64,000 nucleotides of DNA from Rhodopirellula baltica SH 1 (lineage in GTDB: Bacteria; Planctomycetota; Planctomycetia; Pirellulales; Pirellulaceae): contig NC_005027.1 in NCBI RefSeq assembly GCF_000196115.1, positions 372,001-436,000 on the forward strand. The letters run 5' to 3'. The translations under genes and the position numbers were made by a program. How positions within the stretch are numbered: position 1 is the stretch's first letter; every line of letters begins with the position of its first letter. Of this stretch, positions 54,774-61,918 are shown piece by piece. The notes under the pieces were generated by a model that did no database searches, was not told where the DNA came from, and was given only the letters and a program-made list of their open reading frames with translations.

Positions 54774-54845
54774 CTCCGGCGGATGGACTCGAACCATCAC
54801 TCGTCTCCTTAACAGGGAGCCGCCTTACCATTGGGCCACACCGGA
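54774..54845 (-). tRNA. tRNA-Asn (GUU)
   Basis: Acceptor TCCGGTG/CGCCGGA, anticodon loop CTGTTAA (anticodon GTT) on stem GCTCC/GGAGA, T arm GATGG-TTCGAGT-CCATC. No encoded CCA. Confidence 0.9.
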
Positions 54846-54853
54846 TTCTGCAA

Positions 54854-54924
54854 AGCGCCCAGTGGGAGTCGAACCCACACTTCCGCCATGGCAAGGCAGC
54901 AGGCTACCGCTACATCATGGGCGC
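54854..54924 (-). tRNA. tRNA-Gly (GCC)
   Basis: Perfect acceptor GCGCCCA/TGGGCGC, discriminator T, anticodon stem CTGCC/GGCGG, loop TTGCCAT (anticodon GCC), T arm GTGGG-TTCGACT-CCCAC. No encoded CCA. Confidence 0.93.
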
Positions 54925-54960
54925 AGAAATGCATCACTACCAAATTGTCAAAGATCGAAA

Positions 54961-55033
54961 TAGCTTCTAGCGGTTAGCTATTAGCAGTTAGCTTTTTGGT
55001 TTGAGCTAGTCGCTAACAGCTAATTGCTAATCG
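54961..55033. repeat. GTTAGC/GCTAAC inverted-repeat spacer, copy 2
   Basis: TAGCGGTTAGCTATTAGCAG on the left, a central AGCTTTTTGGTTTGAGCT, and CGCTAACAGCTAATTGC on the right form a palindrome of the same hexamer type as at 54076-54157, with the centre in the opposite orientation. Confidence 0.65.
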
Positions 55034-55044
55034 CTTTCTTCAAG

Positions 55045-55117
55045 TGGGATCGGTGAGAATCGAACTCACATCGCTCGGATTAAGAGTCCGATGCATTACC
55101 TTGTCTGCCACAATCCC
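55045..55117 (-). tRNA. tRNA-Lys (CUU)
   Basis: Acceptor GGGATTG/CGATCCC, anticodon stem TCGGA/TCCGA, loop CTCTTAA (anticodon CTT), T arm GTGAG-TTCGATT-CTCAC. No encoded CCA. Confidence 0.92.
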
Positions 55118-55142
55118 ATGTGTCGTCGTTGTTTCGTTTCAG

Positions 55143-55215
55143 TCGGCGTGGCGGGAATCGAACCCGCAACGGTCGCTTTATAAGGACGCCGCTCTCACCC
55201 TTGAGCTACACGCCG
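55143..55215 (-). tRNA. tRNA-Ile (UAU), degenerate anticodon stem
   Basis: Perfect acceptor CGGCGTG/CACGCCG and D stem GCTC/GAGC, T arm GCGGG-TTCGATT-CCCGC. The loop CTTATAA gives anticodon TAT, rare in bacteria. The anticodon stem GCGTC/AGCGA has two mismatches, so function is doubtful. No encoded CCA. Confidence 0.7.
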
Positions 55216-55226
55216 ATGTGTAGCGA

Positions 55227-55314
55227 TGGGGCCGAAGGGAGCTCGCCCCTCACCGAACGCCCTTTGCAGGCGTTACAGCAAAGTCCGTCATGCTGCCAGT
55301 TACACCACAGCCCC
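55227..55314 (-). tRNA. Aberrant tRNA-like gene (Cys GCA or Gln UUG)
   Basis: Acceptor GGGGCTG/CGGCCCC and the D arm are intact, but the centre is too long. ACGGACTTTG looks like the start of a Gln anticodon arm; then AACGC-CTGCAAAGG-GCGTT could be a Cys (GCA) arm with a 9-nt loop. The T loop is GCGAGCT instead of TTCGANT. It looks chimeric or decayed. Confidence 0.5.
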
Positions 55315-55390
55315 GCTTTTTCAGTCGCGGCTATGCGTTTCAATCGCAGTGCAGACAGCATGTTGTTTCCTTTCGTGTCGTTGTCGTAAG

Positions 55391-55462
55391 TGGTAGCCCC
55401 GAGGATCGAACTCGGCACAACCTCGTTATCAGCAAGGCCTGGACAACCAGCCCTCGACTACC
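55391..55462 (-). tRNA. tRNA-Ile (GAU)
   Basis: Acceptor GGTAGTC/GGCTACC, anticodon stem CCTTG/CGAGG, loop CTGATAA (anticodon GAT), T arm CCGAG-TTCGATC-CTCGG. No encoded CCA. Confidence 0.88.
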
Positions 55463-55479
55463 ATCTGTCGTTTCAAAAG

Positions 55480-55552
55480 TCGGACACCTCGGAGTCGAAC
55501 CGAGACCCTTCCGCTCCCAAAGCGGACGTGCTTCCATCTGCACCTGTATCCG
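55480..55552 (-). tRNA. tRNA-Pro (UGG)
   Basis: Acceptor CGGATAC/GTGTCCG, anticodon stem TCCGC/GCGGA, loop TTTGGGA (anticodon TGG), T arm CTCGG-TTCGACT-CCGAG. No encoded CCA. Confidence 0.92.
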
Positions 55553-55610
55553 ATGTTTTGTTGCTTCGATCGCCGCGGATGGTTCCGTCGGCGCATCTCT
55601 TCCTTGTCAG

Positions 55611-55703
55611 TGGGCCGGAAGGCGCTCGAATCCTCGTCTGCGGTTCTTCAGACCGCCGCCCGCGTCAGCCAATAGGGCAAGCCGGCGTCTCAGCTACCAG
55701 CCC
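55611..55703 (-). tRNA. Aberrant tRNA-Phe-like gene (GAA) with expanded D region
   Basis: Acceptor GGGCTGG/CCGGCCC and a perfect anticodon arm GCGGT-CTGAAGA-ACCGC (anticodon GAA) are present, but about 38 nt separate positions 8-9 from the anticodon stem instead of about 17. The T stem GAGGA/GCCTT has a mismatch. It is probably a decayed or rearranged copy. First gene of the array in transcription order. Confidence 0.5.
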
Positions 55704-55746
55704 ATGTTGGGTGCGTTGTTGGGTTTGCCCGTTCGATGCGGACACG

Positions 55747-55781
55747 AAAAAAGGCTCGCTGTCCGTATGACACCGAGCCTT
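55747..55781 (-). terminator. Terminator-like hairpin before the tRNA array
   Basis: The minus-strand stem AAGGCTCG-G-TGTC / GACA-G-CGAGCCTT (one mismatch) is followed by TTTTTT. It lies between the ISAs1 element and the first tRNA and would stop transcripts coming from the element side, so the array promoter should lie within 55704-55746 or the hairpin acts as an attenuator. Confidence 0.7.
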
Positions 55782-55838
55782 CATGAAGAAGTCGTTCGCT
55801 TTGGAAAGCGAGTGTCACATCAGACGTGGATACGCCGG

Positions 55839-57140
55839 CACGGCGATCGCATCAAAATCATGCTGAGAACATGAGTTTCTCGAGGAAGTCGGTATTCCAG
55901 CCCGCTTTTTTTCGCTTCTGCTTGAGACTTCGCTTGGTAGTGTCCTGCTTGAGAAGCGTCGTCACATAACGACGGATGAACGTGAAATTCGCCGTCGCGT
56001 TCTTGGTCCGAATGCGGCTGGCATCGTCGTGGAACACGACATCCAACACCCAGTGCATGGACTCCACGCTCCAGTGACTCCGGACACTGATTGCGAACTC
56101 TCCTACCCGGGCAGGTCGACTGAGCAGGAAATAACGAACCTCGACATGGCACTCTCCATTTCGCTCCGTTTGCGTGATGGCTTGGCCGATGCTCGTCGCA
56201 CCTGCCCAGAGATCTGTCATGGCTTTCATCTCAGGTGGTATCGGGCAAACAGCGTAGAATCGTTCTTCCTGTCGGCCACTCTTTTTTCCCACCGTCTTCT
56301 TCGACTTCACTCCATTGGCTTTCAGCCCTTCTTCGTGAACCAACTCGAAGTGTTCACGGATGGCATTGGCCAACTTGGGATGGTTGTCTTTGATCGCGAA
56401 AATGTAGTCGCCGCCATTACGATGAATCTTCTCAGCAATCGACTTCTGGGCTCCGATTGCATCGAGCGTGATAATGGTGCCACGGACATCAATGAAGTCT
56501 AAAAGCTCATCAATTGCTGTGATTTCGTTGGTTTTTGAATCCACTTCGGTTTGCCCAAGAGTGACTCCATGTTTGGAAGCCCAAGCGGATACAAAGTGAA
56601 TTGCGTTTGATTTCTCAGCGTTGGTGTAAGAGCCGCGTGCGGTCTTGCCATCAATCGCAACATGAATGGGCAGAGACTGCTCTTCATCACGATCAAGCTT
56701 GTCTTCGGCGTCGCGATATTGCTGACAAAGTTGTGTGTGCCAGTCTAGCAAAGCTTGCTGAAACTGCTCTGGTTTGATCAGTGACAGGACTCGACCGATG
56801 GTGTCGTGCGAGGGGATGCCGTGAGGGAAATCTGCAAAGCGACTGAGCCAATCGAGTCGTTCATTTCCAAAACACTCGATCTCTTCGGGACCGTCGGCAT
56901 CGGCGATCGTCGCAGCAACCACTAGGAACAAAATGGAGTTCAACGGATGCGTGGTTCGTCCGGGAACGCGAGGGTCTTCGACCTGATCAAAGCAGTCGTG
57001 AAACACATCGATTTGCGAAAGCATTGCCGTCTCCATAGCAGGGCATGAATCAAACGAGTTCACGCAATCTTTCGCAACAGGTCTTCACCAAGACAACCGG
57101 CAATCGAATACTTCTTCCGAAATTTGATGCGATCGCCGTG
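55839..57140 (-). mobile_element. ISAs1-family insertion sequence, 1302 bp
   Basis: Inverted ends CACGGCGATCGCATCAAA, flanked by the 10-bp direct repeat GATACGCCGG (55829-55838 and 57141-57150), the duplication size typical of ISAs1. One intact transposase gene on the minus strand. It sits upstream of the tRNA array. Confidence 0.93.
55858..57063 (-). CDS. ISAs1-family transposase
   Basis: 401 aa. The DDE_Tnp_1-associated N-terminus (FDQVEDPRVPGRTTHPLNSILFLVVAATIADADG, in parts), then the catalytic core: HVAIDGKTARGSY (first D), GTIITLDAIGAQKSIAEKI (second D), YIFAIKDNHPKL, and near the C-terminus HWSVESMHWVLDVVFHDDASR with the Glu and a Y/R-like signature. The pattern ARGSYTN...IHFVSAWASKHGVTLGQ is diagnostic for ISAs1 (H-repeat) transposases. 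The gene is intact and fills most of the element. Confidence 0.95.
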   Translation of the reverse strand: MNSFDSCPAMETAMLSQIDVFHDCFDQVEDPRVPGRTTHPLNSILFLVVAATIADADGPEEIECFGNERLDWLSRFADFPHGIPSHDTIGRVLSLIKPEQFQQALLDWHTQLCQQYRDAEDKLDRDEEQSLPIHVAIDGKTARGSYTNAEKSNAIHFVSAWASKHGVTLGQTEVDSKTNEITAIDELLDFIDVRGTIITLDAIGAQKSIAEKIHRNGGDYIFAIKDNHPKLANAIREHFELVHEEGLKANGVKSKKTVGKKSGRQEERFYAVCPIPPEMKAMTDLWAGATSIGQAITQTERNGECHVEVRYFLLSRPARVGEFAISVRSHWSVESMHWVLDVVFHDDASRIRTKNATANFTFIRRYVTTLLKQDTTKRSLKQKRKKAGWNTDFLEKLMFSA

Positions 57141-57771
57141 GATACGCCGGGGCATTGCTATTCGACGGCTCGCAATGGATTGCCAGCGAGGCGAAAAGAC
57201 TGCCTTCGTGTTTCTGTTCGAGTCGACTGGATTCAATATTCGTTGACATCAGAAAGCTCTTTACTCGCTCGTCTGTTGAATGTGACTTGTGTGTTCTGAG
57301 AGATAGACGCGTTGGCCTCTTGAGGGTTCGCACAAAACCAAATATTTCGCGAAACCGAGAATACAGGGAACGCCAATGGTTCCTAGCAAAGCACACTCGC
57401 TTCCGACAGAGGTTGTGGCTTCCTGTCCCAAAGGTGTTGGCCATCCAACACTTGAATAGCTTGAGTCCAAAGCGATAGCAAACATAGTTCTTTCGCTTCC
57501 ATCGGAAAACGAATCTTCCGCGTGAATTTTTGGAAACTGAATGGTTCGCTTAGAAACACGGACTGTGGTTTGTCGCTGCAATGACAATCAGGCAAGCCGT
57601 TCTAGAAACACTACTCGAAAATTTGAATGTGAGGAAGCTAAACGCGATGGAACGCTGCCGTGATCGCCGACAGGGGAGAAGGGCAAGTAGGCTCGCGAAA
57701 CACCTTGGTGATCGATGCGGGGACATCTGTCCGGAAGGTTCGCTGGCTCTACTTCGTCGCAACACCATAAA
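57141..57771. other. Stretch between ISAs1 and the group II intron
   Basis: 631 bp. Several frames of 60-107 codons exist, the longest on the plus strand at 57155-57478 (GLLRVRTKPNISRNREYRERQW...), but none has a ribosome site or recognisable domain. It may include the 5' exon of the intron target; the identity of that target is not readable. Confidence 0.35.
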
Positions 57772-57941
57772 GTGACGCTGCCCTGGAGCTCAATGCCTCG
57801 AGCGCATTCAGAACTGTCACTGGAACCAATTCCCTGGCGACACCATGTCTGAACACTCGAACGATGGTCCGCACTGTGAGGTGGCCTGGGTTTTGGGGGC
57901 CACGCGAGTCCTTAAACTGAAAGGAACTCAAGGAACCCCAG

Positions 57942-58241
57942 ATGCCACGAAAGACCAAGCCTTCAGCTAATCCTGAACGACGCACCTATACAGACGAATT
58001 CAAACGTGATGCAGTTGCTATGCTGCTCGACGGTCACTCAGCGACATCGATTGTTGAGCGATTGGGAATCTCTGAAACGAACCTGCTTTACCGCTGGAAG
58101 AAGCAGCAAGTCGAGTCGGCCGGACCGGTTGGCGAGGTGCTCGATAGCCGCGTTGCCGAACTCGAGGCGGAACTGCGACGAGTCGAGCGTGAACGCGATG
58201 TTTTAAAAAAAGCTTTGATCATTTTCGGCCGAAACGAGTGA
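57942..58241 (+). CDS. IS3 OrfA (second element)
   Basis: 99 aa with the transposase helix-turn-helix (RRTYTDEFKRDAVAMLLDGHSATSIVERLGISETNLLYRWKKQ, in parts) and a zipper helix (LEAELRRVERERDVLKKALIIFG). The codons TTA AAA AAA G near 58202-58212 form a slippery heptamer for the -1 shift into orfB, whose frame overlaps by 4 bp. Confidence 0.92.
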   Translation: MPRKTKPSANPERRTYTDEFKRDAVAMLLDGHSATSIVERLGISETNLLYRWKKQQVESAGPVGEVLDSRVAELEAELRRVERERDVLKKALIIFGRNE

Positions 58242-59110
58242 GCCAGCTCTATTCCGCAGCGGCCAGCATTATTCGCGATGGCACGGCATCGCAACGAGCA
58301 GTCGGTGAGATCCTTGGTTTCTCACGGTCTGCGTTTCAGCGATTTCAAAGCGAACCTTCAAGCCGAAGAGAACAGAGCGACATGGATGTCTTGCCAATGG
58401 TGATCACCACGTTTCATCGACACCGCAGACGCTACGGTGCCCGACGGATCGCTGCAGACCTGAAGCTACAAGGAGTTGCGATCGGACGTGAAAGGGTCGC
58501 CAAACTGCTGCGAATCGCTTGGCTATCGGCGTTGCAGCCGAAATCGTTCAAGCCGCGAACGACCGAAAGTCGGCACACGCTGGGCTACAACGAGAACCTA
58601 TTGCTCAAACAGCCTGAGCCAACGAGTGTGAATCGTTTATGGGTAGGTGACATCACCTACATTCCTATCGTACGAACCGGATTCGCTTACATGGCGACCC
58701 TCATGGATCGCTTTTCCCGGCGGATCATCGGCTGGTCCTTGGAAATGGATATGACCGAGAGCCTGGTGATCAAAACGCTTCAAAAGGCGATTCGAAGTCG
58801 ACAGCCTTCAAGAAATCTCATCCACCACACTGATCGCGGCGGACAGTACGCCAGCAAGAAATATCGTGCGATCATCCAGCGCAGTTCAATGCGTCAAAGC
58901 ATGAGCCGAGCTGGTGACTGCTACGACAACGCGTTTATGGAATCTTGCTTTGGAACGATCAAGACGGAGCTGCAGATGACCGAATATGAGAACTATCGCG
59001 AGGCATTGAGTGAACTGACTGAGTTCATTGCCTACTACAACACATCGCGTCTTCATTCATCGCTCGGCTATCTCTCGCCGACCCGATTCGAATCAACCGT
59101 CCCCTGCTAA
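58238..59110 (+). CDS. IS3 OrfB, DDE transposase (second element)
   Basis: 290 aa; expressed mainly as OrfAB. HTH_21-like region (LPMVITTFHRHRRRYGARRIAADLKLQG, in parts), then the rve core: VGDITYIPIVRTGFAYMATLMD (first D), IHHTDRGGQYASKKY (second D) and NAFMESCFGTIKTELQM (E), ending TSRLHSSLGYLSPTRFE. Intact. Confidence 0.95.
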   Translation: MSQLYSAAASIIRDGTASQRAVGEILGFSRSAFQRFQSEPSSRREQSDMDVLPMVITTFHRHRRRYGARRIAADLKLQGVAIGRERVAKLLRIAWLSALQPKSFKPRTTESRHTLGYNENLLLKQPEPTSVNRLWVGDITYIPIVRTGFAYMATLMDRFSRRIIGWSLEMDMTESLVIKTLQKAIRSRQPSRNLIHHTDRGGQYASKKYRAIIQRSSMRQSMSRAGDCYDNAFMESCFGTIKTELQMTEYENYREALSELTEFIAYYNTSRLHSSLGYLSPTRFESTVPC

Positions 59111-59573
59111 AAGAAGAGGACGCGTGGCCCCCAAAACCCAGGCCACCTCACTGCGTTTTCAACAGAAAGGGTGGAGAGCAACCAAAAGCGAATGAGCAGT
59201 CCGTAACTGTATTGTGAACTCGATTCGGCCAAGCCTGTCGGGGAGCCTCCTAGGAATGAGCGAACCCTTGACTGCACGCAATCGGCCAAGCGATGACCGA
59301 TCCAGGTCAGCCCGACGACTGTGCGGGCGGTCGGTGCAGCAGCCACGACGATGAATGAACTCGGTAACGTGAGAAATCGAGCGTGGCGAAATGGCGATGC
59401 GGTGGTTGGAGACGGAATGTTCGGAAGTTCAATCGAGAGAAGCAGGGAGATCTCGGCGAGCAGCAGACCACTGAAGCTCAGCCGAGAAGTCAGAGCCTCC
59501 ATAGTAGTGTCGACCACCGGGAACCAAACCCGGTGCAAGCGAAGGGAGGCAGGGAAGTGGATACGAGAAGACC

Positions 59574-60953
59574 ATGCCAGCGAAACGTAAATCGAAAGAC
59601 TACATCCCGGTGACAGTGCCGTTTTCGGCGGAATCCCCGTCGGCCAAGGCTAGCCGTGCTGGAGAACCTGAGAAGAAGTCAGCAATTGAGATTTCTTCGT
59701 GGGCGAATCGTGTCGTATGGACAGATCGTATGTTGAACGCACTCTCAGTAGGAGTGCGAGGAGGTAAATGGCATGCCTTGATTGACAAGGTGTACCGTGA
59801 GCTGAACCTGTTCGTGTCGGCCCGCAAGGTTGTCGGCAAGAAGGGAGCAGCGGGAGTGGATCGGCAAAGCACCGAGGATTTCAGTGAAAAGGAAATCGCT
59901 GAGATCAAGCAACTGTATGAACAGCTGCGAACCGGCACCTATCGCCCACAGGCGGTACGTCGGGTGCAAATTCCCAAACCGGGCAGCAAACAAACGCGGC
60001 CTTTGGGAATTCCAACGGTTCGCGACCGCGTCGTGCAAACGGCGTTGGTCAACGTCATCGAACCGATCTTCGACAACGAGTTCCATGAACGAAGCTTCGG
60101 CTTCCGCCATGGCCGCAGCTGTCATGATGCACTGCGAGTGGTCGAAGAGCTACTGGAGACCGATCATGTCTTTGTGGTCGATGCTGACCTGCAAGGTTAC
60201 TTCGACACGATTCCGAAAGACCGCTTGCTGGCGTTGGTCAGCGAGAAGATTTCGGATCGCCGGGTATTGGATCTGGTGAAGCGATTCTTGGACCAATCGA
60301 TCCTGGAGGAACTTCGCGAGTGGACGCCTGAGAGTGGCGTACCGCAAGGGGCTGTGCTTTCCCCGCTGTTATCCAATCTGTACCTCAACGAGCTGGACCA
60401 CCGGATGGCCGATCTGGGCTACGAAATGGTTCGCTACGCCGACGACTTTGTGATCCTGTGTCGTAGTCAGGAGCAAGCGGAGTTGGCCCTTGAGGAAGTC
60501 AAACGTTTCGTCTGTGAAGCCGGTTTGACGCTGCACCCCGAGAAGACGCACATCGTTGACAGTCGGGTCAATAGTTTTGACTTTCTAGGCTATTCGTTCC
60601 GCGGGAAGCTTCGATTTCCGCGAGCGAAAAGTCACCAGAAGATGGTCGACACGATTCGACGGTTAACGCCCCGAAAGAGCGGCCAATCGCTGGAAGCGAC
60701 GATCGTCCAGATCAATCGCGTGACGGTGGGTTGGTTCAGTTACTTTCGTCACTGTACGTGGAACATCTTTGACAAGTACGACGGGATGGTTCGCAAACGA
60801 CTGCGGCGTCAGCTCTTGAAGCGTCATCGACGCAATCCTCAGCGGCTGTGTCGCACGCATCGTTGGCCCAATGCCTACTTCAGCGAGCGAGGCTATCGAA
60901 GTCTGCGTTTAGCCCACTCAGCTTACGTTCAATCCCTCGACGGGACCCACTGA
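59574..60953 (+). CDS. ltrA: Group II intron reverse transcriptase/maturase
   Basis: 459 aa. A long N-terminal lead is followed by RT blocks: [57 protein letters not shown] (in parts), [50 protein letters not shown] and the active site YADDFVILC. The X/GIIM maturase domain follows ([33 protein letters not shown], in parts). No HNH endonuclease domain: the protein ends soon after. It splices the intron RNA and copies it into new sites. The frame is intact. Confidence 0.95.
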   Translation: MPAKRKSKDYIPVTVPFSAESPSAKASRAGEPEKKSAIEISSWANRVVWTDRMLNALSVGVRGGKWHALIDKVYRELNLFVSARKVVGKKGAAGVDRQSTEDFSEKEIAEIKQLYEQLRTGTYRPQAVRRVQIPKPGSKQTRPLGIPTVRDRVVQTALVNVIEPIFDNEFHERSFGFRHGRSCHDALRVVEELLETDHVFVVDADLQGYFDTIPKDRLLALVSEKISDRRVLDLVKRFLDQSILEELREWTPESGVPQGAVLSPLLSNLYLNELDHRMADLGYEMVRYADDFVILCRSQEQAELALEEVKRFVCEAGLTLHPEKTHIVDSRVNSFDFLGYSFRGKLRFPRAKSHQKMVDTIRRLTPRKSGQSLEATIVQINRVTVGWFSYFRHCTWNIFDKYDGMVRKRLRRQLLKRHRRNPQRLCRTHRWPNAYFSERGYRSLRLAHSAYVQSLDGTH

Positions 60954-60958
60954 CTGGC

Positions 60959-61034
60959 GAGCCGTATGCGGGAGAACCGCACGTACGGTTCTGAGGGAGG
61001 GGAGTCCGGCTCAACCGGACTTCCCTACCCCTAT
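60959..61034 (+). ncRNA. Group II intron domains V and VI
   Basis: Domain V: GAGCCGTATGCGG-GAGAA-CCGCA-CG-TACGGTTC (60959-60991), with the AGC catalytic triad and a 2-nt bulge. Domain VI: stem GGGAGGGGAGTCCGG / CCGGACTTCCCTACCCC with a bulged A eight or so nt before the 3' end. The intron ends at CTAT (61034), possibly 2 nt later. Confidence 0.88.
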
Positions 61035-61047
61035 ACCGACCCACAGA

Positions 61048-61188
61048 GTTCCCAGATGGACCAAATTGAAGGGGATTCACGAGGCTCAATTGCTTACTTA
61101 CATGAAGCTGGCGGGAATCCGGACGGGGCTCTTAATCAATTTCAACGTGACACGGCTCAAAGACGGGCTCCGTCGCTTTGTGCTTTGA
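61048..61188 (+). pseudogene. C-terminal fragment of a GxxExxY protein
   Basis: 46 codons reading [20 protein letters not shown] then [21 protein letters not shown] and stop. The [11 protein letters not shown]...GLLINFNV pattern is the C-terminus of GxxExxY (PD-(D/E)XK-like) proteins. The N-terminal part is absent; the fragment begins right after the intron end. Confidence 0.8.
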
Positions 61189-61315
61189 ATCTGATGCTGC
61201 CGGCTCCATGTGGGACAAGAGTCGATTGCAGATCTTCTTTCCACCACGAAGAAACGTAGCGGACACGAAGGATGATGTTCCTTATTCGTTGGCAACATGT
61301 TCGCTCCACACTGAA

Positions 61316-61394
61316 CCTTCGTGCTCTTCGCGTCCTTCGTGGTGCATTTGCCGGTAAATATTCTTCACCACGAAGGGCACAGAGAGCACGAAGG
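61316..61394. repeat. CACGAAGG-type inverted repeat
   Basis: The two 29-bp arms CCTTCGTGCTCT...CCTTCGTGGTG (61316-61344) and CACCACGAAGG...AGAGCACGAAGG (61366-61394) are inverted copies differing in about 6 central bases. Further CACGAAG words lie at 61244-61271. Such words often accompany GxxExxY genes, as here. Confidence 0.65.
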
Positions 61395-61412
61395 TTTCGG
61401 TTCGGCTGATCT

Positions 61413-61449
61413 GCCGGATCGGCGCCGAAGCGGCTTGATCCGGCCTACG
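61413..61449. repeat. 37-bp hairpin repeat, copy 1
   Basis: GCCGGATCGGCGCCGAAGCG followed by GCTTGATCCGGCCTACG, with GCCGGATC/GATCCGGC stem ends. It matches 63447-63483 at 35 of 37 positions. Confidence 0.7.
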
Positions 61450-61567
61450 CGACTGCTGGAATTGTTAGCCAGCAATTATTGGTATGATGAGACGCTCAGG
61501 GTTGCCATCGTAGCGGTCCGAGGGTCACGTTGTGTCACCATGAACATTTTAAAGGAGGAAGAATTCG

Positions 61568-61642
61568 ATGATCAAGATTGCCGCCATCATGCTGGCACCG
61601 CTCATCATTTGGTTTGTAAAGTGGTGTGTCTTCGATGATTAA
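61568..61642 (+). CDS. 24-aa membrane peptide
   Basis: MIKIAAIMLAPLIIWFVKWC then VFDD and stop. An ideal ribosome site (AAAGGAGG) lies 9 nt before the ATG, and the peptide is a single hydrophobic helix with a charged C-terminus. Followed 22 bp later by another membrane protein gene with its own ribosome site. Small single-helix proteins like this often bind membrane complexes; the function is unknown. Confidence 0.6.
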   Translation: MIKIAAIMLAPLIIWFVKWCVFDD

Positions 61643-61663
61643 TCCTTCAAGAAGGATGATGAG

Positions 61664-61918
61664 ATGGCAAATTTGAAAGACCCAAGATGGATTTGGTTCA
61701 AAGGCGGATTGTTCGTTGTGACGGGAGTGCTGGCTTCGCTGGTTCTGATCGCGAATTCTCCGAGCGTGCAAACGATTGTGTTGCTCGCCGTTGCGATCTG
61801 GTCATTCTGCCGAGCCTACTACTTCGCGTTCTATGTGATCGAAAGATGCGTTGATCCGAAATCCGTGGATGCGAGGGTTCGTGGTTGTTGTCGACCATCC
61901 GTATGTTGCGGCCAGTGA
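61664..61918 (+). CDS. Small membrane protein with altered C-terminus
   Basis: 84 codons: MANLKDPRWIWFKGGLFVVT... has two membrane helices (about 12-30 and 36-58) and ends in FYVIERCVDPK. The last about 18 residues (SVDARVRGCCRPSVCCGQ) are out of frame with a different gene fragment that follows, so the native end seems to have been replaced at a junction near 61865. A ribosome site (AAGGATGATGAG) precedes the ATG. Confidence 0.6.
   Translation: MANLKDPRWIWFKGGLFVVTGVLASLVLIANSPSVQTIVLLAVAIWSFCRAYYFAFYVIERCVDPKSVDARVRGCCRPSVCCGQ

Larger units (their letters stand above)
57877..59150 (+). mobile_element. Second IS3-family insertion sequence, 1274 bp
   Basis: Perfect 30-bp inverted ends beginning TGAGGTGGCCTGGGTTTTGG, flanked by the 3-bp direct repeat CTG (57874-57876 and 59151-59153). 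Carries orfA and orfB with a frameshift site. Different ends and sequence from the IS3 element at 6068-7376. Apparently inserted into domain I of the group II intron. Confidence 0.95.
57772..61034 (+). mobile_element. Group II intron, 5' domain split by an IS3 element
   Basis: The 3' end is secure: a maturase gene, domain V and a domain VI hairpin with a bulged A, ending near 61034. Only about 420 nt separate the second IS3 element from the maturase, short for domains I-III. The IS has a clean CTG target duplication, so its left flank must originally have joined its right flank. With the IS removed, a start at GTGAC (57772) gives about 525 nt of 5' structure and a total near 1990 nt, normal for such introns. 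The 5' end is therefore inferred; GTGAC is only a partial match to GUGYG. Confidence 0.65.

Noticed and set aside
53584-55703. Regular spacing of similar GGGAATCGAACCC-like words, suggesting a CRISPR array
   Set aside because: The words are the T arms of tRNA genes; spacing varies and each unit folds as a tRNA.
55290-55874. 194-codon plus-strand frame across the tRNA array
   Set aside because: It runs antisense through several tRNA genes and encodes the repeated read-through of T-arm sequence (for example RTRHN, GVEPR).
57155-57478. 107-codon frame between ISAs1 and the intron
   Set aside because: No start signal or family pattern; reported only as unassigned sequence.
59321-59330. GTGCG as the 5' end of the group II intron
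   Set aside because: It would leave only about 250 nt for domains I-III before the maturase, too short; the start left of the IS3 element fits better.
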